This document shows positions 52,210 through 63,373 of a DNA stretch of 64,000 nucleotides, piece after piece; position 1 is the first letter of the stretch; each line of letters begins with the position of its first letter. The notes under the pieces were generated by a model. It had not been told where the DNA came from, ran no database searches, and saw nothing but the letters and a program-made list of their open reading frames with translations. A program made the position numbers and the translations under genes. This DNA comes from Bifidobacterium saguini DSM 23967 (lineage in GTDB: Bacteria > Actinomycetota > Actinomycetes > Actinomycetales > Bifidobacteriaceae), in the NCBI RefSeq assembly GCF_000741715.1, contig NZ_JGZN01000007.1, forward strand, positions 293,567 through 357,566, read 5' to 3'.

Positions 52210-53232
52210 TTATCGGGGCAGATAGTCGCCGGCTTTTTCGTCGAATTCCTTGGCTGCATGCTTAAGCAGCATTCCCGGCTTGGCAGGAACCATAATCTGC
52301 ACACGGCCAATCAAGTCGCCCGGCTGGTTGCCGCGCTTCACACCAAGCCCAGACAGCTTGATTTCAGCACCGGAACTCGAACCTGCCGGCACCTTGAACG
52401 TAACCGGGTTGCCGTCAATATCCTTGGCTTCAACCTTGCCGCCAGCCACAGCCTCGCCAATGGTGACTGGCAAGTCCATGACAATGTCCGAACCGCGCAT
52501 AGAGAAGGTCTTATCCGGCTTGACGGTGACATGCAGGTACAAATCTCCCGCATGGCCGCCGTTGATGCCTGGCTTGCCCTTACCGGCCAGCTTGATCTTC
52601 TGACCGTCCTTGACACCTGCCGGTACATGGGCCTTGAACTTCTTGCCATCCACGGACAGGGAAACCGTGGCACCCTTGACCGCCTGGCGCAACGTCAAAC
52701 TGATCTTGGAGTTACGATCCTCACCGTTTTCCGGGCGCGGAGCCTCCTCATAGGAGTAGCCACCGGCATTGCCATACGGAGACTGACCACCGAAGCCAGC
52801 GCCTTGACCGGCAGCGCCACCAAACATGGAGAAGATGTCGTTCAGATTCGGATTGCCGCCGCCCGACGTAGAGAAGCGGATACGCGAACCATTGCCACCC
52901 ATACCAGAACCGGCACCGAACATGGAACCGAAGATATCGGAGAAACCGGAAGCATCGAAACCACCAGATCCGGAACCGCCAGCGAAGCGAGCACCGCCCA
53001 TGCCGAATTGGCGAATCGCATCATACTTCTGGCGATCTTCCTTCTTGCTCAGCACATCGTAGGCTTCGGAGATATCCTTGAACTTCTCCTCGGCTTCCTT
53101 GGTCTTGTTCACATCCGGGTGATACTTACGGGCAAGCTTGCGGTACGCCTTTTTGATGTCGTCGTCTGAAGCGTCCTTGGAGACACCAAGGACCTTGTAG
53201 AAATCCTTACTCAGCCATTCGTTTTCAGCCAT
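52210..53232 (-). CDS. dnaJ: DnaJ/CbpA-type cochaperone lacking a zinc finger
   Basis: The 340-residue protein has a J domain (about 8-75) with [21 protein letters not shown] split over the standard helix II and HPDV, a long Gly/Phe-rich linker (78-170), and two beta-sandwich domains with [17 protein letters not shown] and [17 protein letters not shown]. The CxxCxGxG zinc repeats of type I DnaJ are absent, so it is type II (DnaJ2/CbpA). Type II DnaJ in the dnaK operon is usual for Actinobacteria. It stimulates DnaK ATPase and delivers substrates. Confidence 0.94.
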   Translation of the reverse strand: MAENEWLSKDFYKVLGVSKDASDDDIKKAYRKLARKYHPDVNKTKEAEEKFKDISEAYDVLSKKEDRQKYDAIRQFGMGGARFAGGSGSGGFDASGFSDIFGSMFGAGSGMGGNGSRIRFSTSGGGNPNLNDIFSMFGGAAGQGAGFGGQSPYGNAGGYSYEEAPRPENGEDRNSKISLTLRQAVKGATVSLSVDGKKFKAHVPAGVKDGQKIKLAGKGKPGINGGHAGDLYLHVTVKPDKTFSMRGSDIVMDLPVTIGEAVAGGKVEAKDIDGNPVTFKVPAGSSSGAEIKLSGLGVKRGNQPGDLIGRVQIMVPAKPGMLLKHAAKEFDEKAGDYLPR

Positions 53233-53289
53233 TCATGTCTCCTTTCTAAAAGTATTTGATAAGTATGTAGTCAGCAAAAGCGTGATACC

Positions 53290-53379
53290 GCGTGGGGCAG
53301 AGGGGATTGTTGTTTGACACGCTCCAGGCCGCTCTGGCCAAGTCTTTACGGTCTAACAACAATCCCCTCTGCCCCACGC
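53290..53379. repeat. Perfect 25-bp inverted repeat in the grpE-dnaJ gap
   Basis: Arms 53290-53314 and 53355-53379 are perfectly complementary (starting GCGTGGGGCAGAGGGGATTG) around a 40-base loop that itself holds CCAG...CTGG. The 260-base gap 53233-53492 lies inside the heat-shock operon and contains no gene. The element resembles a small MITE or a strong attenuator between grpE and dnaJ. Confidence 0.85.
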
Positions 53380-53492
53380 TCTGTTGTATATATGCTGCGC
53401 TTTGCAGTCGGCAAAGTCGCAATTAGGTTGTCTACCGACTGCGTGCGCGGCAGCATGCTGCAGATCTGCAAACCCCTTTTAGAGGGGATGGA

Positions 53493-54166
53493 TTAGTTGT
53501 GGGGGGAGGCTACTACTACTCGGGCGGCGCGGATCACGCGGTCGCCGATGCGGTAGCCGGCTTCAACCACGGTATCCACCGTTTCCTTCTCAGCCTCGGC
53601 ATCCGGCTTGTGCAGGATGGCCTCGTGCTTGGTCGGGTCGAATTCCTCGCCCTTTTCGCCGAACTTCTCGACGCCGAACTTCTCGAACGCCTTATCGATC
53701 TTGGCGGCCACAGCCTTGAAGGAATCATCCATCTCGCTGTGCTCGCGGATACGATCGATATCGTCAAGCGCCGGCAGCAACGCGGTCAGCACGTCGATGA
53801 TGCCATGCTGGCGGAAGCGTTCCTGCTCCTTCTGCGCGCGATTGCGGTAGTTGATGAACTCCGCACGTTCGCGCTGCAGGGCTTCAAGGTATTCAGCAGC
53901 TTCCTTCTTGGCCTTGCCCAGCGGAGTGAGGGTGTCGTCGGCGTCCGCCGACTTCTCTCCCTCAGCTTCGCTGTGCTCAGCAGCTCCCTCATCAGAGGGA
54001 GCCTGAGAGGAATCCGCCGCCTGAGCCGGGGTCTCTCCCTCAGTCGCGGGCTTTGCCGCGCCAGCTCCCCCATCAGAGGGAGCCGAAGCGGAAGAAGCCG
54101 AGGAGGCTGCCAAATCGTCTGCGTCAGGCAGGTCGTTCAGGTAGTCGTCCTTATTGAACTCGGACA

Positions 54167-54170
<4 letters not shown>
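53493..54170 (-). CDS. grpE: Nucleotide exchange factor GrpE
   Basis: The 225-residue protein has a disordered N-terminal 80 residues, then the GrpE long helix ([29 protein letters not shown] spread over 82-112), the four-helix part with [10 protein letters not shown], and the beta domain ending [23 protein letters not shown]. It releases ADP from DnaK. The first ATG overlaps the dnaK stop (ATGA), and a second follows directly. Residues 29-46 and 56-72 are translated copies of a dispersed palindromic repeat ([17 protein letters not shown] and [16 protein letters not shown]), so repeats have inserted in frame. Confidence 0.95.
53955..54084. repeat. Two palindromic repeat units inside the grpE coding sequence
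   Basis: Units at 53955-54004 and 54032-54084 contain CTCTCCCTCAG...GCAGCTCCCTCATCAGAGGG, the same family as the intergenic element at 3.06-3.24 kb. Read in the grpE frame the intergenic copy would give APSDEGAVERSETEGE, nearly the peptide present in GrpE. Confidence 0.85.
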
Positions 54171-56056
<1,886 letters not shown>

Positions 56057-56156
56057 AATGTGTGCTCCTTTTGTTTGTTATTCGTTCTTACGTTTATCGC
56101 CCAAGTTCCTTGGGAATCCTTTGGGGATTCCTTGGCAGGTTCTCGGACCTTCCAAA

Positions 56157-56177
56157 CTTGAGCCTACATCACTCAAC
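56157..56177. promoter_or_regulatory. HAIR element (HspR operator) upstream of dnaK
   Basis: CTTGAGC-7 bases-ACTCAAC differs from the HAIR consensus CTTGAGT-N7-ACTCAAG at one base in each half. It lies about 100 bases before dnaK, the expected promoter region. Confidence 0.8.
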
Positions 56178-56217
56178 TTCCCGAATGCAAGTTCTATTCC
56201 CAAATTCCCCACAAAAA

Positions 56218-56238
56218 GTTGAGCGTGTCTCACTCAGG
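56218..56238. promoter_or_regulatory. Second HAIR-like element upstream of dnaK
   Basis: GTTGAGC-7 bases-ACTCAGG matches the HAIR consensus at 10 of 14 positions. It overlaps the stop of the neighbouring truncated amylase gene, 61 bases centre to centre from the first site. Confidence 0.6.
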
Positions 56239-57262
56239 TTTTACGAGCGACTTCCGCACGCGCCCCGCAACAACAATCAGCAGTACCACCCCGGCCATCA
56301 CCAACACCGACAATCCCGCGGAATGATTGGCTTCGTCGATTGCTTCGACCGTCTCTTCATCCATCACCATTTGCGCATGATCCGCAGGCTGCGCGCCCAC
56401 CATCGCCGCAGCGCTGGAGACGAACCAGTCCGGATCGGCCGGGTCGGTACGTTGCCCGCCCAGCCAGGCGCCGCGCTCCGCACCCACATGTATGGCGACC
56501 GCCGACCCCGCAGGCAACGTGGCCTCGAAAGTGCCGTCCGACTTGACGGAAACCGCGGCGGAGCAGTCGCCGGAGGCATACACATTGCAGTACACCCCGG
56601 CTGGCAACGAGGTAGAGAACGTGCGCGTAACCGATGTATCGCTGTTATTGATTGCCAGATAGCCCACACCGGCACCGGCTTTGCCGCGGCCAAAACCAAC
56701 TACGTTCTCGCCGTATTCCTTCCAGTCCGTGACTGCCGTGCCGGCCACGGCATTGTGGAAGCCAATCATGCCGCGAATGACGGTCCATCGTTGCGTGCAC
56801 TGCCAGGTTCCACTCGACTCAGTATTCACCGATTCGCTCGAATCAGCTGATGGACAAGTCATATCCGGCACTGCATCATCAGTGGCGCCGGGCGCACCAT
56901 CGTCGGCATTACTGAAGTAATACCCAGAGAACACATGCGGCTGACCGTACCCGTACGCCAGCAGGAAAGCGTTGGCCAGCAGGTATTGTGCGCCATCCTT
57001 ATAGGTCAAAGCGCTGCCGTTGCGCTCGGTGTCCCAATTCGTCACCCATACGGCGGCTTTGCCGGACGGCACCCAGCTCGCGCTGGACCCGATACCTTCC
57101 AAGCCGAAGCTAGCGGAATTGATGTCGCCATCGAACGCCTGCTTGAGGCGCGCATTGACGTTAAATTCAGAAACCTTGCCGGTGGCGAGGTAGCGCGCGG
57201 GCTGGATTTCCTTGGCTTCCGAAGCGCTGCCGATCACCTCCTGCTCGAAGAAGATGCTGCCC
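56230..57262 (-). pseudogene. Truncated extracellular alpha-amylase (GH13), 3' part only
   Basis: The frame of about 344 residues lacks a signal peptide and the first half of the catalytic barrel. It opens with FFEQEVIGSASEAKEIQPAR and TGKVSEFNVNARLKQAF, the region around the catalytic glutamate in alpha-amylases (EVI), continues with AVWVTNWDTERNG (the NHDxx-type motif, altered) and ends with a C-terminal beta domain, a membrane helix and a basic tail. No start or ribosome-binding site is evident, and the 5' sequence is replaced at about 57255 by an unrelated GH13 fragment on the other strand. Confidence 0.75.
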
Positions 57263-57736
57263 GCCAAGGAAGGCGGCTATGTGCGCACCGGCAGCCGCAC
57301 ACCAATGCAGTGGGATGCGGCGGCGGCGAGCGCAGAGGCGCTGTATCTACCGGTTGATTCGGCTGCCGACGCACCGACTGTCGCTGAGTCAATGGCACGC
57401 CCGGATTCGCTGTGGCACTGGGTGCAACTAATGCTCAAGCTGCGCGCCGAACATCCTGCTCTGGGCTCGTACGCTTCATTTGACGTGGCTGCTGCGCCAG
57501 CGGACGGCCGCGCGTTCGCTTACGTCCGTTCGGCAGTCGACGCTGCTGAATCATTGCTGATTGCGATGAATCCGGGACGTGACAGCGAAATCATCGATGT
57601 TCCGGAAGCATATGCAGTCGGCGCAGTACCATTGGTCACCTTTGGTTGGGAATCGGCTGCCGATGTGTGCGCCACTGCATCCGGCGCGACGCTGCTGCTG
57701 CCGCCGCAGTCATTCGTCATCCTCAAAGCAGCCTGA
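57250..57736 (+). pseudogene. Truncated alpha-glucosidase/trehalose-synthase-like gene (GH13), 3' part only
   Basis: About 160 codons on the plus strand match only the end of a GH13 enzyme: LPAKEGGYVRTGSRTPMQWD near the junction, LYLPVDSAADAPTVAESMA, DSLWHWVQLMLKLRAEHPAL and a C-terminal beta domain ending PPQSFVILKAA. The catalytic residues are missing. It begins where the minus-strand amylase remnant begins, so two 3' halves diverge from one junction. A terminator follows the stop. Confidence 0.75.
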
Positions 57737-57752
57737 TCATCAGCAAGAATAA

Positions 57753-57781
57753 AGCCTCTTGGTTTCCGGAACCAAGAGGCT
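57753..57781. terminator. Terminator between the GH13 remnant and malQ
   Basis: A 12-bp perfect stem AGCCTCTTGGTT / AACCAAGAGGCT with a 5-base loop between convergent genes, with A-rich and T-rich flanks. Confidence 0.75.
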
Positions 57782-57816
57782 GTACTTGTGATGCAAAAGG
57801 GCCCTCGCCGCAGTCG

Positions 57817-60096
57817 CTACTGGCGTTCGCCGCGCATTACCGCAGCCAGCGACTGTACGCGCGGCAGGTCGAACACCTCGTTGGACAAGACCACATGCCC
57901 GTCTTCATCGGCCAGCGGCACACGCCAGTTCGAGTATTCGCTGGACGTACCCGGCTGGTTCTGCGAACGCGTCTCGCCCACGCCGTCCACCAACGCGGCC
58001 TGCAGCAGTAGCGACGGCGTATCTGTCAGCATGGCGTGCATCGCCTCAACAATTTCCTGAATATGGGCAGGCACATCGTCGGCAACCGACTGGCTGATGT
58101 AGCCGCTCTCCACCAAACGGTTCATCATGGCGGTGCGTTCGGCCAACGCGGATGCCGCAAACTCCTCAACCGGCTCACTGAGCAGATGCAGCTGCTCGCG
58201 CAGCTTGACGTGCTCGAACGTCAAATAGCCGGCGGTCGGCGGCAAATCATGCGTAGTGACCGAAGCGAGCGCCTGCTTGCGATATTCTTCCGGCCCCTTG
58301 TATGGGTCGCCTGCATTCGGGGAGTCATTCTCACGGGAGAACCATTCGACATCCGTGCCGAGCACACCACGTTCGGCAAGAATCTGGCGCACGTAATCAG
58401 GCACGGTGCCCAGATCCTCGCCCACGACCATGCCGCCGGCGCGCGTGGCCTCAATGGCAAGCACGCCAAGCATGGCTTCGTGGTTGTACATCACATATGC
58501 GCCGTTGCGCGCACCCAGCCCCTGCGGAATCCACCATAGGCGGAACAGGCCAAGCATATGGTCGATGCGCACCGCGCCCGCATGTTCATACATGGAGTGC
58601 ACCATCTCGCGATATACCCGGTATCCGGTGGCTTCCAAATAGCGCGGATTGAACGGTGGCTGCCCCCAATCCTGGCCCTGCTGGTTGTAGAAGTCCGGCG
58701 GACAGCCGACGGTCACACCGCCGGTTGCGAAACGCTCGGGGTTGGCCCAAGCATCCGCACCAAGACCATGCACGCCGACCGCCATATCCTGCATAAGGCC
58801 AAGTGCCATGCCACTTTCCGTGGCTGTTTGCTGGGCAGCAGTCACTTGCTCGGCAGCAATCCATTGCAGCCAACGATTAAATTCGAACAGGTCATAATGG
58901 GCGGCGACCAGCTCCCGCACAGCCGGATCGTCAATGGTTTTCTCGAAGAACCAGCGGTTCTCGCCCCACGGCGCACCCCACACCTCGAAGCAGAGGCACC
59001 ATGTGGCGAAGGAGTCGAGGTCCGGGCCTGCAGCGGCCTTGAAGGCCTCGAACTGCTGTTCGCGTTCGGCGCTGCGGCCAGCGTCGAAAATCAGGCGCAG
59101 GGCCGGACGCTTGGCCTCCCATGCCGCATTGATGTCCATTGGCGTGGATTCCTCGTTGCGGTATGCCACCGAATCGTGCAGGGCGTCGACCTTCGCACGG
59201 GTTTCGGCGCTCAATGTGGCATATTCCGGGATATCTTGCGGACGTATGTAGGTCACGTTGAGGAATCGGCGAGACTCCGGCAGGTATGGCGAAGGCTCCA
59301 GTGGTGGGATTGGAGCACCGGCGTGAATCGGGTTAATGAGCATAAAGTCCGCGCCGGTTTTGCGCGCCGCGTCGGCGAGCATGCGCTGCAAATCGCCGTA
59401 GTCGCCAATACCCCATGATTCATGCGAGCGCACAGAATACATCTGCGCCATCCATCCCCAGCGGTGGCGTTCCTGCACCGCTTCGGGCACGGGGATGCGT
59501 TCGGGAGCATTGATGATGGTGGCGGTGCCCGTGCGGATGCCTGGAACCGCGGCCGTGGGAGTCGCGGCGGCATCATCAGGTGTAACGACGGTGGCCGTCA
59601 GCGTGTGGTAGCCCATCGGCAGGTCGTCGCCGAGCGTCAGCACTGGACGATCGGAATTGAAGCTCGGCAGTACGGTGAAGTCCGTGAATGCAGAACCATC
59701 TTCAAGTGTGATGCTGACGTTCACATCCGCATCGGAAGCGCAGTTCAGCTCGACGCGGGTCTGCTTACCAACAACCCCCACAATGGTGGGCGGCAGCAGT
59801 TGTGCGCGTTCGGAGGCTTCGAGATTCTCAATGGATTGCGTGACTGCCTGGGGAGTCGAGGCATCTACATTGAGCGCCTTAAGCACGGCGATAAGAGCTT
59901 CATCGCTGATTTCGGTGTAGGTGCCGAGCTGGTCGATGAAGGAGGTGGCCAGACCGGACGCTTTGGCGAGCCTGATCAGCGGGCGGGCCAGTCGCGCCGC
60001 GCTTTCTGTGCGCTGGGATGATTGCGTTTCCCCATCCGCACTTGCTTCTTTGGCTACCGCAGCGGCGGCGTTGCCGTTACTCTGTTCATCTGTCAT
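57817..60096 (-). CDS. malQ: 4-alpha-glucanotransferase (GH77)
   Basis: The ATG at 60096 follows AAGGAG. The 759-residue enzyme has N-terminal helical and beta-sandwich domains to about residue 190, then the GH77 barrel. Key segments are SVRSHESWGIGDYGDL, the nucleophile in AVRIDHMLGLFRLWWIPQG, the acid/base glutamate in VVGEDLGTVPDYVR and the third carboxylate in TTHDLPPTAGY. It transfers alpha-1,4-glucan segments between maltooligosaccharides in the cytoplasm. It is a single-gene unit beside the GH13 remnants, suggesting a former alpha-glucan locus. Confidence 0.95.
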   Translation of the reverse strand: MTDEQSNGNAAAAVAKEASADGETQSSQRTESAARLARPLIRLAKASGLATSFIDQLGTYTEISDEALIAVLKALNVDASTPQAVTQSIENLEASERAQLLPPTIVGVVGKQTRVELNCASDADVNVSITLEDGSAFTDFTVLPSFNSDRPVLTLGDDLPMGYHTLTATVVTPDDAAATPTAAVPGIRTGTATIINAPERIPVPEAVQERHRWGWMAQMYSVRSHESWGIGDYGDLQRMLADAARKTGADFMLINPIHAGAPIPPLEPSPYLPESRRFLNVTYIRPQDIPEYATLSAETRAKVDALHDSVAYRNEESTPMDINAAWEAKRPALRLIFDAGRSAEREQQFEAFKAAAGPDLDSFATWCLCFEVWGAPWGENRWFFEKTIDDPAVRELVAAHYDLFEFNRWLQWIAAEQVTAAQQTATESGMALGLMQDMAVGVHGLGADAWANPERFATGGVTVGCPPDFYNQQGQDWGQPPFNPRYLEATGYRVYREMVHSMYEHAGAVRIDHMLGLFRLWWIPQGLGARNGAYVMYNHEAMLGVLAIEATRAGGMVVGEDLGTVPDYVRQILAERGVLGTDVEWFSRENDSPNAGDPYKGPEEYRKQALASVTTHDLPPTAGYLTFEHVKLREQLHLLSEPVEEFAASALAERTAMMNRLVESGYISQSVADDVPAHIQEIVEAMHAMLTDTPSLLLQAALVDGVGETRSQNQPGTSSEYSNWRVPLADEDGHVVLSNEVFDLPRVQSLAAVMRGERQ

Positions 60097-60276
60097 CGCA
60101 GACTCCTTATGCACTCTATGATTGCCTACCGTTTGCATTACTGTTAAGAAGCCGCTCTACGTTGAGTTTCCAGCAGTCTTATAAGCCAATGCTTAAGCCA
60201 TTTATCCCTTACAGTAGCCCAAATTGACAACGATTGCAAAATATCGGTGCGTTGACCGCATTGCCCACTCAGACAG

Positions 60277-61269
60277 CTACATGCGGCGGGCAGCGTGCCG
60301 CGCTTGAGACGAGGAGGCAAGGCCGTTACCGCGACTCTTACGAGTACGAGCACGACGGCGAAGCAGTACCACGGCGATAATCACCAGCACAACAGCGGCA
60401 ATGCCTCCTAACGCCAGCCATGTGGTGTTGAGGCCGTGCACATCATCGGGCGCGGGCACCTCGTTAGGGATTTCGGCACGCACAGCGGAGACCAACAGTC
60501 GATGCGAGTTGACGCCGTAGGGCGTGCAGGTCATCAGGGTGACGCGGTCTTCGCCGGGCGTGATGCGCAGTTTGCTGGAATCACTGGGCTCAATCACGGT
60601 GATGCGGTCGATTTTGTAGCCGAGGGTTTCGCCCATGACGTCGATATAGAAGGAGTCGCCGACCCTCAATTCGTCAAGACGGGTGAACAGCAGCGATCCG
60701 GGCAGTCCGCGGTGTCCGGTGATTACGGAATGGGTGGATTTGCCGCCTACTGGCAGCGAAGTACCATACAGATGGCCAGCCCCCGCGGCCAGAGCGTCGT
60801 CGCTGGTGCCGTGGTAGATGGGGAGGTTCACGTCGATTTCGGGGATGCGGATGGATCCCATCACGCCTTGGTCCGCGTCGAGCAGACTCTGGTATTCAGA
60901 GTCTTTGGCGGCTAGGGAATCGTCCGCGTCAGAGGTGGTGGATTGGCCGGCGTTGCTGGTGAAGGGGTCTTGGACCTCGCCGATGGTGGTCTGCCCGCTT
61001 GCGGCAAGCCTCTGATTGTAGGCGCGCGCGGCTTTGAGCTTGTTTTCAGCCTGTGGATACGGCCAGCTGGCGACCTCGCTTTGCGTCTGTTGCACGGTAT
61101 TGTTTTGCCGGTATTCGTTGATGGCGCGCATTACGAACGGAGTGGTGATGATGGCCAGCCCGATCAGCAGGAATACTACGGACAGGACGCTGAACAGCAG
61201 GGAGCCTTTATCGCGACTTGTGTTGGCCTTGTCGTCGCGACTGTTTGCGCTTGCGACTGCTGCGGCCAT
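60277..61269 (-). CDS. Class C sortase (pilus assembly)
   Basis: The ATG at 61269 lies eight bases after AGGAGG; ATG six bases earlier is also possible. The 330-residue protein has a first helix (about 22-44), a lid-like acidic segment near residue 95, the catalytic histidine in STHSVITGHRGLPG, cysteine in TLMTCTPYG, arginine in HRLLVSAVR, and a second helix (about 283-305) with a basic tail. It would polymerise the pilin encoded just upstream (160-base gap with a strong hairpin). It closely resembles the orphan sortase at 38.1 kb. Confidence 0.93.
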   Translation of the reverse strand: MAAAVASANSRDDKANTSRDKGSLLFSVLSVVFLLIGLAIITTPFVMRAINEYRQNNTVQQTQSEVASWPYPQAENKLKAARAYNQRLAASGQTTIGEVQDPFTSNAGQSTTSDADDSLAAKDSEYQSLLDADQGVMGSIRIPEIDVNLPIYHGTSDDALAAGAGHLYGTSLPVGGKSTHSVITGHRGLPGSLLFTRLDELRVGDSFYIDVMGETLGYKIDRITVIEPSDSSKLRITPGEDRVTLMTCTPYGVNSHRLLVSAVRAEIPNEVPAPDDVHGLNTTWLALGGIAAVVLVIIAVVLLRRRARTRKSRGNGLASSSQARHAARRM

Positions 61270-61328
61270 AATCATCACCTCCTTTGGCGTTACTTGAAAG
61301 ATTATTGATGACTGCGAATATGAGAGAA

Positions 61329-61380
61329 CCTCTGGCGCGCGCCGCCACTCGGGAGAGGAAGCAGCGCCGCGCGCCAGAGG
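61329..61380 (-). terminator. Strong GC-rich hairpin between pilin and sortase genes
   Basis: A perfect 12-bp stem CCTCTGGCGCGC / GCGCGCCAGAGG with further pairing in the 28-base loop, 50 bases after the pilin stop. With no T run it probably attenuates rather than ends transcription, keeping sortase levels below pilin. Confidence 0.65.
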
Positions 61381-61429
61381 CGGGAATGATGCCGACGGAG
61401 ACTCCGCCAGCATCATTCAAGGATTCACG

Positions 61430-63373
61430 TCAGGCCTTGCGGCGAGCGCGAAGGGCGAAGAGACCACCAGCGGCGATGAACATGGCACCGGCCGCGATAA
61501 TCAGCACGAGGCCTGCGCCACCGGTCTTCGGCAGCTCAGTGATGTTCTTGGCGTTCCAGATGTTCAGGGTCTTGCCGTCCGTCGCATCCTTGGTAACGCG
61601 CTCATCGACATTCTGCGGGAGATTCAGAGCGACACGCTCAATGGTCTTGTGGCCATCGACATTCGTGGTATCCGCAGTCGCTTCGATGGTGAAGGTGAAC
61701 TTCAGCGGGTTGGCGGTGGTGTAGCCAGCCGGAGGTGCGATCTCCTCGACCTCGTAGGTACCGGAGTCAAGGCCTTCAACCGCGATGTTGCCGTTCGAGT
61801 CGCTCACGAAGACACCAGCAGTGGTGCAGGTGTTATTCGTGATCTGCGCGGCGGTGCAAGCCGTGGGCTTGGTCTTCTCGTACTTCCAACCGGACTTGTC
61901 GGTGGCGGTGTTGGTGTACGTGCCGAGGTACTGGCCGTTGTTGGAGGTATCCGCCCCAGCCTTGATGACGAACTGGGCGCCGGGCAGCTTGGTGCCGGCC
62001 TTGTCGGTCTTGTGGATGCTGAACTTGTAGGCGTAGACCGGAACTTCCTTGCCGGGAACCTTGTGGGCGTCGCTCACGCTATCCGGCTTGTTGGAGTAGC
62101 GCAGGTCGTCGCGGTTCCAGTTCTCCAGCGGGTCGGTGGAGTTCGAATCAGAGATCTTCGCGTTGGCGTTCAGCTTGGCTTGGAAGATCACGGTGACGGT
62201 AGCGCCTTCGTCAATACCCTTAGCAACGGAAGTCACATCATCGGACGTATCGACAGTATCACTGCCAAACTTGTTCACGTACTTGGCGAGGTCAATGGTG
62301 GTCACGTGGCCGTTGGTGTACTTGGTGTCGGTGCCGGCGTAATCCTTGACGGATACGGTGTAGTCCTTATCGTACTTAAGCTCGGTGGTGCCGACCTTAA
62401 CGGACACAACCGGGTCAGTGCTCGTGACCGGATCAGCGACGGTCAGCGACTTATCCGCGGTATCAATGATCTGGAAGACGCGGGTCTTACGAGAGGTCGT
62501 GCTCAGCGTCGGGTCGATGTCGTAGCCGGTGAAGGTCGGGATCTTGGAGGTCAACTCATAGGTGACGGTGTCGCCCACCGCGTAATCGGGCTTGGTGTTG
62601 TCCTTATACGTACCATCGGTCTGCTGGTCAACGAGCTTCTTGTCGATGGTCGGAGTGGTGTTCTTAATGGCGATAGTGCCCCAACCGGTCTTACCCACAA
62701 AGCTAGTCGGCGTGATGATCGGGATGGAGTTGGTCTCTTCCTTGGCCGTATCGTCGGATGTGGCAGTGGTATCCTTCAGCAGCCACAGGCCCTGCGGTAC
62801 GTTATTGTTCGGAGTGTTATTGGCATCAGCAGTGAAGGTCTTATCGGCATTGGCTGTAATCTGCGCAGACAGCGCCTGAGCGAAGGCGCGCAGCGTGGAG
62901 CTGTCACCACCCCACGGGTCCACGGTCTCACTCATCGAAGTGCCGTTGCCGTCCTTGAACGCCACATCCGCCAAGTAACCCATCGGGTTGTTGTCGGCGC
63001 TGTTTTCAGCAGTGAAATAGTTCTTATCCGCGGCGTAGCCGGTGTACAGGGTCTTGGTACCAGTGGCGGAAATGGCACCGTTATCATCGAGCTTGACCGC
63101 CTTCATCGCGTTTTCAATGTCGGTGACGCGATTATTGATGGTGTCGATCTGGAAGCCGTTGATCGTACCACCGTCATCCTTGGTGATATCAGTCAACTTG
63201 GCGAGACGCCAACCGCTGAAGTTGTGCGTGGTCTTGGCATCGGTGATGGTGATCGTGCCCTTGGTCGGATCGGTGTCCGCCGCATAGGCGGAGGAGGCGC
63301 CGAGCGCGAGGCCGGCGACGGCGACGCCCAGAGCCGCAGCTCCGGAGATCGCCTTCTTGAACAGGGAGTTCAT
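61430..63373 (-). CDS. Major sortase-dependent pilin (FimA-like) with LPKTG signal
   Basis: The 647-residue protein has a signal peptide (1-32, AYA), N-terminal pilin domain GTITITDAKTTHNFSGWRL, a central fimbrial isopeptide-type domain, and a CnaB domain (about 450-600: KFSIHKTDKAGTKLPGAQFV, then the E-box YEVEEIAPPAGY). It ends LPKTGGAGL, a hydrophobic helix and RARRKA. Sortase C would link copies through a pilin-motif lysine, which I could not place with certainty. The sortase follows. No tip pilin gene is present in the 484 bases before the transposase start. Confidence 0.92.
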   Translation of the reverse strand: MNSLFKKAISGAAALGVAVAGLALGASSAYAADTDPTKGTITITDAKTTHNFSGWRLAKLTDITKDDGGTINGFQIDTINNRVTDIENAMKAVKLDDNGAISATGTKTLYTGYAADKNYFTAENSADNNPMGYLADVAFKDGNGTSMSETVDPWGGDSSTLRAFAQALSAQITANADKTFTADANNTPNNNVPQGLWLLKDTTATSDDTAKEETNSIPIITPTSFVGKTGWGTIAIKNTTPTIDKKLVDQQTDGTYKDNTKPDYAVGDTVTYELTSKIPTFTGYDIDPTLSTTSRKTRVFQIIDTADKSLTVADPVTSTDPVVSVKVGTTELKYDKDYTVSVKDYAGTDTKYTNGHVTTIDLAKYVNKFGSDTVDTSDDVTSVAKGIDEGATVTVIFQAKLNANAKISDSNSTDPLENWNRDDLRYSNKPDSVSDAHKVPGKEVPVYAYKFSIHKTDKAGTKLPGAQFVIKAGADTSNNGQYLGTYTNTATDKSGWKYEKTKPTACTAAQITNNTCTTAGVFVSDSNGNIAVEGLDSGTYEVEEIAPPAGYTTANPLKFTFTIEATADTTNVDGHKTIERVALNLPQNVDERVTKDATDGKTLNIWNAKNITELPKTGGAGLVLIIAAGAMFIAAGGLFALRARRKA

